Below are positions 6,787 through 9,235 of a stretch of DNA of 9,235 nucleotides, piece after piece. Position 1 is the stretch's first letter. Every line of letters starts with the position of its first letter. The position numbers were made by a program, and so were the translations under genes. The notes under the pieces are model-generated. The model was given only the letters and a program-made list of their open reading frames with translations. It was not told the origin of the DNA and did no database searches. This DNA comes from CAIOJG01 sp964477455 (GTDB taxonomy: Bacteria > Patescibacteriota > Patescibacteriia > Magasanikbacterales > GWA2-37-8), in contig CAYZHG010000031.1 in the NCBI GenBank assembly GCA_964477455.1, positions 1 through 9,235 on the forward strand, given 5' to 3'.

Positions 6787-7958
6787 TGGAGAACTGGCAA
6801 ATAAAAAAAATTGGTGAAATTTGTGATATTTTAGATAATCAGCGAAAACCCGTTACTCGTAGGGATCGTATTTTAGGTAAATATCCTTATTATGGTGCTA
6901 CGGGAATAAAGGATTATGTGAATGATTATATTTTTAATGAAAAACTCATTTTGATTGGTGAGGATGGGGCGAAATGGGGTGCTGGAGAAAATACAGCATT
7001 TATTGCTGATGGAAAATACTGGGTAAACAATCATGTTCATGTTATCCGACCTCACAGAGATATGGTTTTGGATAATTGGATAGTATTTTTTTTAAATGTA
7101 AATGATCTATCTAAACATATAACCGGGCTTACTGTACAAAAATTAAATCAAGGAAAATTACGAGAAATCGAAATCCCTCTTCCACCTCTCCCCGAACAAC
7201 ACCGCATCGTTAAAATTTTGGATGAGGTTTTTGAGAAAGTAGCGAAGGCGAAAGAAAATGCTGAAAAAAATTTACAAAATTCCAAAGAGCTTTTTGAATC
7301 GTATTTGCAGAGTATTTTTACAAATCCAGGTAAGAGTTGGGAAGAAAGAAAATTAGGGGATAAAGATTTATTTCAAATCATAGATGGAGATAGAGGTAAA
7401 AATTATCCAAAAAAGTCAGATTTTTTGAAAGATGGATATTGTTTGTTTTTAAATACAAAAAATGTTAGACCGAACGGATTTGATTTTAAAACCACAATGT
7501 TTATTACTAAGAAGAAAGATGAAATACTTGGCAATGGAAAATTACAAAGAAATGATGTTTTACTTACAACACGTGGGACAATCGGGAATATCGCTGTGTA
7601 TGATAAAGATGTCTCCTTTGAAAATATAAGAATAAATTCTGGGATGTTAATTTTTCGCCCAAACATTAAGTTAATCATTCCAGAATATCTTTTTAAAATT
7701 TTTCAATCAGGAATAATGAAATCGCAGATAATAAAATTCGTATCTGGTGCGGCCCAACCACAATTACCAATAAAGACATTAGTAAGTTTTACGGTTCCAG
7801 TCCCAAAATCTCTTTCCGAACAAAAATCCATCGTCAACAAACTTGACTCTCTTTCTACTGAAACCAAAAAATTAGAAGCAATTTATAAACAAAAATTAAC
7901 AGATTTAGAAGAACTAAAAAGGTCCGTTTTAAACAAAGCTTTTAAAGGTGAATTATAA
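6783..7958 (+). CDS. hsdS: Type I restriction-modification system specificity subunit HsdS
   Basis: HsdS recognises the two halves of the bipartite target and scaffolds HsdM and HsdR. The 391-residue protein has the standard duplicated plan. The first target recognition domain (about 5-130) opens with WQIKKIGEICDILDNQRKPV and contains IGEDGAKWGAGENTAF. A central helical spacer begins PLPPLPEQHRIV (132-143). The second recognition domain covers about 192-338, and a second helix begins SEQKSIV (345-351), ending NKAFKGEL. The PEQHRIV/SEQKSIV pair marks the internal repeat that sets half-site spacing. I chose ATG 6783, which overlaps the preceding TGA as ATGA; the adjacent ATG at 6786 is equally possible. 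The frame is open upstream to 6714, but that part lies inside the membrane protein gene and does not look like HsdS. The target sequence cannot be predicted here. Confidence 0.95.
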   Translation: MMENWQIKKIGEICDILDNQRKPVTRRDRILGKYPYYGATGIKDYVNDYIFNEKLILIGEDGAKWGAGENTAFIADGKYWVNNHVHVIRPHRDMVLDNWIVFFLNVNDLSKHITGLTVQKLNQGKLREIEIPLPPLPEQHRIVKILDEVFEKVAKAKENAEKNLQNSKELFESYLQSIFTNPGKSWEERKLGDKDLFQIIDGDRGKNYPKKSDFLKDGYCLFLNTKNVRPNGFDFKTTMFITKKKDEILGNGKLQRNDVLLTTRGTIGNIAVYDKDVSFENIRINSGMLIFRPNIKLIIPEYLFKIFQSGIMKSQIIKFVSGAAQPQLPIKTLVSFTVPVPKSLSEQKSIVNKLDSLSTETKKLEAIYKQKLTDLEELKRSVLNKAFKGEL

Positions 7959-7969
7959 ATGAGCGATCG

Positions 7970-7992
7970 ATCTGTCCACTCTTTGGACAGAT
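7970..7992. promoter_or_regulatory. 9-bp inverted repeat upstream of fic, probable operator
   Basis: ATCTGTCCA (7970-7978) and TGGACAGAT (7984-7992) are perfect reverse complements with a 5-nt loop, CTCTT. The right arm ends 2 nt before the -35 hexamer at 7995. The core TGGACA recurs at 8025-8030, just before the fic ATG, so a binding protein could contact both sides of the promoter. A terminator role after hsdS is less likely because no T-tract follows. The repeat is directly visible; regulation is inferred. Confidence 0.6.
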
Positions 7993-7994
7993 AC

Positions 7995-8023
7995 TTGCCA
8001 ATGTGTACAAAATATGCTATAAT
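7995..8023 (+). promoter_or_regulatory. Extended -10 sigma70-like promoter of fic
   Basis: TTGCCA (7995-8000) is separated by 17 nt from a perfect TATAAT (8018-8023), which is preceded by the extended element TGC (8015-8017). Initiation 6-9 nt after the -10 would fall at about 8029-8032, effectively on the fic start codon at 8032. The resulting mRNA would be leaderless or nearly so. Confidence 0.75.
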
Positions 8024-8031
8024 TTGGACAT

Positions 8032-9114
8032 ATGAATATAGACCCAAAAAAACCTTATAACCAGCTGCCTTTTTTGCCTCCACAGGTAAACCTTGAGGAT
8101 GTAACCATCCTAAAAAAGGTGAATGCTGCCAATATTGCCTTAAGTAAGCTGGAAGGCAGTTCTTTGGCTATCCCAAATAGAAATCTACTTATAGAGCCGC
8201 TATCAGTAAGAGAAGCAGTAGCGAGCTCAGGCATCGAAAATATCAACACTACTGTTGCAGAGATTTTCCAGGCTGAATTGTTTCCCGACAGAGAACAATC
8301 CAAGGCACAAAAAGAAACCCTGCATTATAAAGATGCATTGAGAGTTGGTTTTGCCCTTATTCAAAAACAGGGTTTTTTGCATACCAATTCGTTTATAGAA
8401 ATTCAAAAAATATTAGAACCGAACAAACCAGGCATTCGCAAATTGCCGGGGGTAAGCATAATAAATTCTTCGACAGGGGAAACATTATACACTCCACCAG
8501 ACGGTGAAAACAACATTCGCCAACTATTGGAAAACTACGAAAATTACTTTAATAATTTTTCTGATGATGTCGATCCACTTATTAAATTAGCAATTCTTCA
8601 TTATCAATTTGAGGCTATTCATCCATTTTATGATGGTAACGGTAGAACAGGGCGTATCTTGATGGTATTACATCTTATTTTGGCGAAACGTCTGGAACTT
8701 CCAATACTTTTCATTAGTGGATATATCAATCAACACCGTTCCGATTATTATCGTTTGTTAAATGCGGTCACAAAAGATGGTGATTGGAAAGAATGGATAA
8801 TGTTTATTTTGAATGCGGTAGAAACACAGGCGGCTGAGACAGCCAAAACAGTTACTCATATCAAGAAAATGCACAAAGAATATAAGGAAACAATAAATAA
8901 AAAATTGCCAAAAATTTATACCGCTGAATTGGTGGATTATCTTTTTGCTAATCCGTTTTATAGCCAACAAAGATTATCACAAGTATTAAACAAAGAACGT
9001 AAAACAGCAGCTAAATACTTGAATTCTTTGTTGGAAGAAAAACTAATCGAAGCGTTTAAATTTAAACGTGAAAAAATATATTATTGTCCAGAGCTTTTGA
9101 AATTACTTTCTTAA
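8032..9114 (+). CDS. fic: Fic family protein, class II-like, with C-terminal winged-helix-like segment
   Basis: Fic proteins transfer AMP, or another nucleotide moiety, from a nucleotide to hydroxyl side chains of target proteins. The active-site motif HPFYDGNGRTGR is intact, with catalytic H197 and the expected D201, G202, N203, G204 and R208. An N-terminal inhibitory motif of the S/T-x3-E-N/G type is visible as SSGIEN (S65, E69, N70), placing it with Fic proteins autoinhibited from an N-terminal helix. Residues about 285-360 (AELVDYLFANPFYSQQRLSQ onward, then KTAAKYLNSLLEEKLI) resemble a winged helix-turn-helix, which could bind DNA. The 360-aa length is normal for this architecture. ATG 8032 is the first possible start because an in-frame TAA lies at 8020-8022. 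It has its own promoter and sits between hsdS and hsdR, 3 nt before the latter. The target protein is unknown. Confidence 0.93.
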   Translation: MNIDPKKPYNQLPFLPPQVNLEDVTILKKVNAANIALSKLEGSSLAIPNRNLLIEPLSVREAVASSGIENINTTVAEIFQAELFPDREQSKAQKETLHYKDALRVGFALIQKQGFLHTNSFIEIQKILEPNKPGIRKLPGVSIINSSTGETLYTPPDGENNIRQLLENYENYFNNFSDDVDPLIKLAILHYQFEAIHPFYDGNGRTGRILMVLHLILAKRLELPILFISGYINQHRSDYYRLLNAVTKDGDWKEWIMFILNAVETQAAETAKTVTHIKKMHKEYKETINKKLPKIYTAELVDYLFANPFYSQQRLSQVLNKERKTAAKYLNSLLEEKLIEAFKFKREKIYYCPELLKLLS

Positions 9115-9117
9115 TCT

Positions 9118-9235
9118 ATGAATGAATCAGAAACACGAGCCGAATATATCGACCCGAAACTTAAAGCGAGCGGCTGGGGTGAAGTCGAGGGATCCAAAGT
9201 CCTGCGCGAATTTCGTATTACCGACGGAAAAATCC
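9118..9235 (+). CDS. hsdR: Type I restriction endonuclease subunit HsdR (3' partial)
   Basis: Only the first 39 codons are in the window. The N-terminus contains ETRAEYIDPKLKASGWG (5-21) followed by EGSKVLREFRITDGKI, the well-known opening of HsdR/EcoR124II-like R subunits just before the PD-(D/E)xK nuclease domain. The full protein is normally 750-1100 aa with nuclease and SF2 helicase motor domains, none of which can be checked here. ATG 9118 follows the fic TAA by 3 nt, so hsdR is probably expressed from the fic promoter or by read-through from hsdS. No ribosome binding site is seen. Composition is richer in G+C than the upstream cargo: 29 of 60 bases at 9121-9180. Confidence 0.88.
   Translation, partial: MNESETRAEYIDPKLKASGWGEVEGSKVLREFRITDGKI

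Noticed and set aside
7970..7992. Inverted repeat as a terminator after hsdS
   Set aside because: No T-rich tract follows; the sequence continues directly into a promoter.

Overview
This window is a type I restriction-modification (R-M) locus, all on the + strand, whose core genes are spread apart by defence- and stress-type cargo. The order is hsdM (5' end outside the window), a higBA-type toxin-antitoxin pair, a DUF2130 coiled-coil protein, an RloC-like AAA/ABC ATPase, a small three-helix membrane protein, hsdS, a Fic protein, and hsdR (only the first 39 codons visible). HsdM and HsdS together form the modification enzyme, and HsdR adds ATP-dependent translocation and cleavage. The cargo between them could act as backup or as addiction modules.

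Region by region: 2-1336 is HsdM with intact SAM-binding and NPPF motifs. 1337-1463 holds a perfect 14-bp inverted repeat abutting a textbook promoter (TTGACA, 17-nt spacer, TATACT) that should drive higB. 1464-2871 is the toxin and an antitoxin fused to an ImmA/IrrE-type HELGH metalloprotease domain, 4 nt apart. 2884-4128 is a DUF2130 protein with a CxxC knuckle, a long coiled coil and a C-terminal region that looks to me like a PD-(D/E)xK nuclease core. 4165-7958 is a tight run: RloC-like ATPase, membrane protein (3-nt gap), then hsdS (ATGA overlap). 7959-8031 is a compact regulatory region with a 9-bp inverted repeat, an extended -10 promoter and three copies of a TGGACA half-site; if that promoter is used, the fic transcript is leaderless. 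8032-9114 is a class II-like Fic protein with a C-terminal winged-helix-like segment, followed 3 nt later by hsdR.

Organism: an AT-rich bacterium. None of the eight visible start codons has a recognisable Shine-Dalgarno sequence, yet the two best promoters look sigma70-like and all genes read with the standard code. This would fit a Patescibacteria/CPR-type genome, or Bacteroidota less comfortably because of the promoter type. The sequence alone does not settle it.

The part most worth follow-up is the coupled RloC-like ATPase / orphan membrane protein / hsdS block together with DUF2130 inside one hsd locus. RloC and PrrC relatives are known companions of type I R-M loci, but the membrane protein has no function I recognise. 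No CRISPR array, tRNA, rRNA, transposase or attachment site is visible, and no gene-free stretch exceeds 130 bases.
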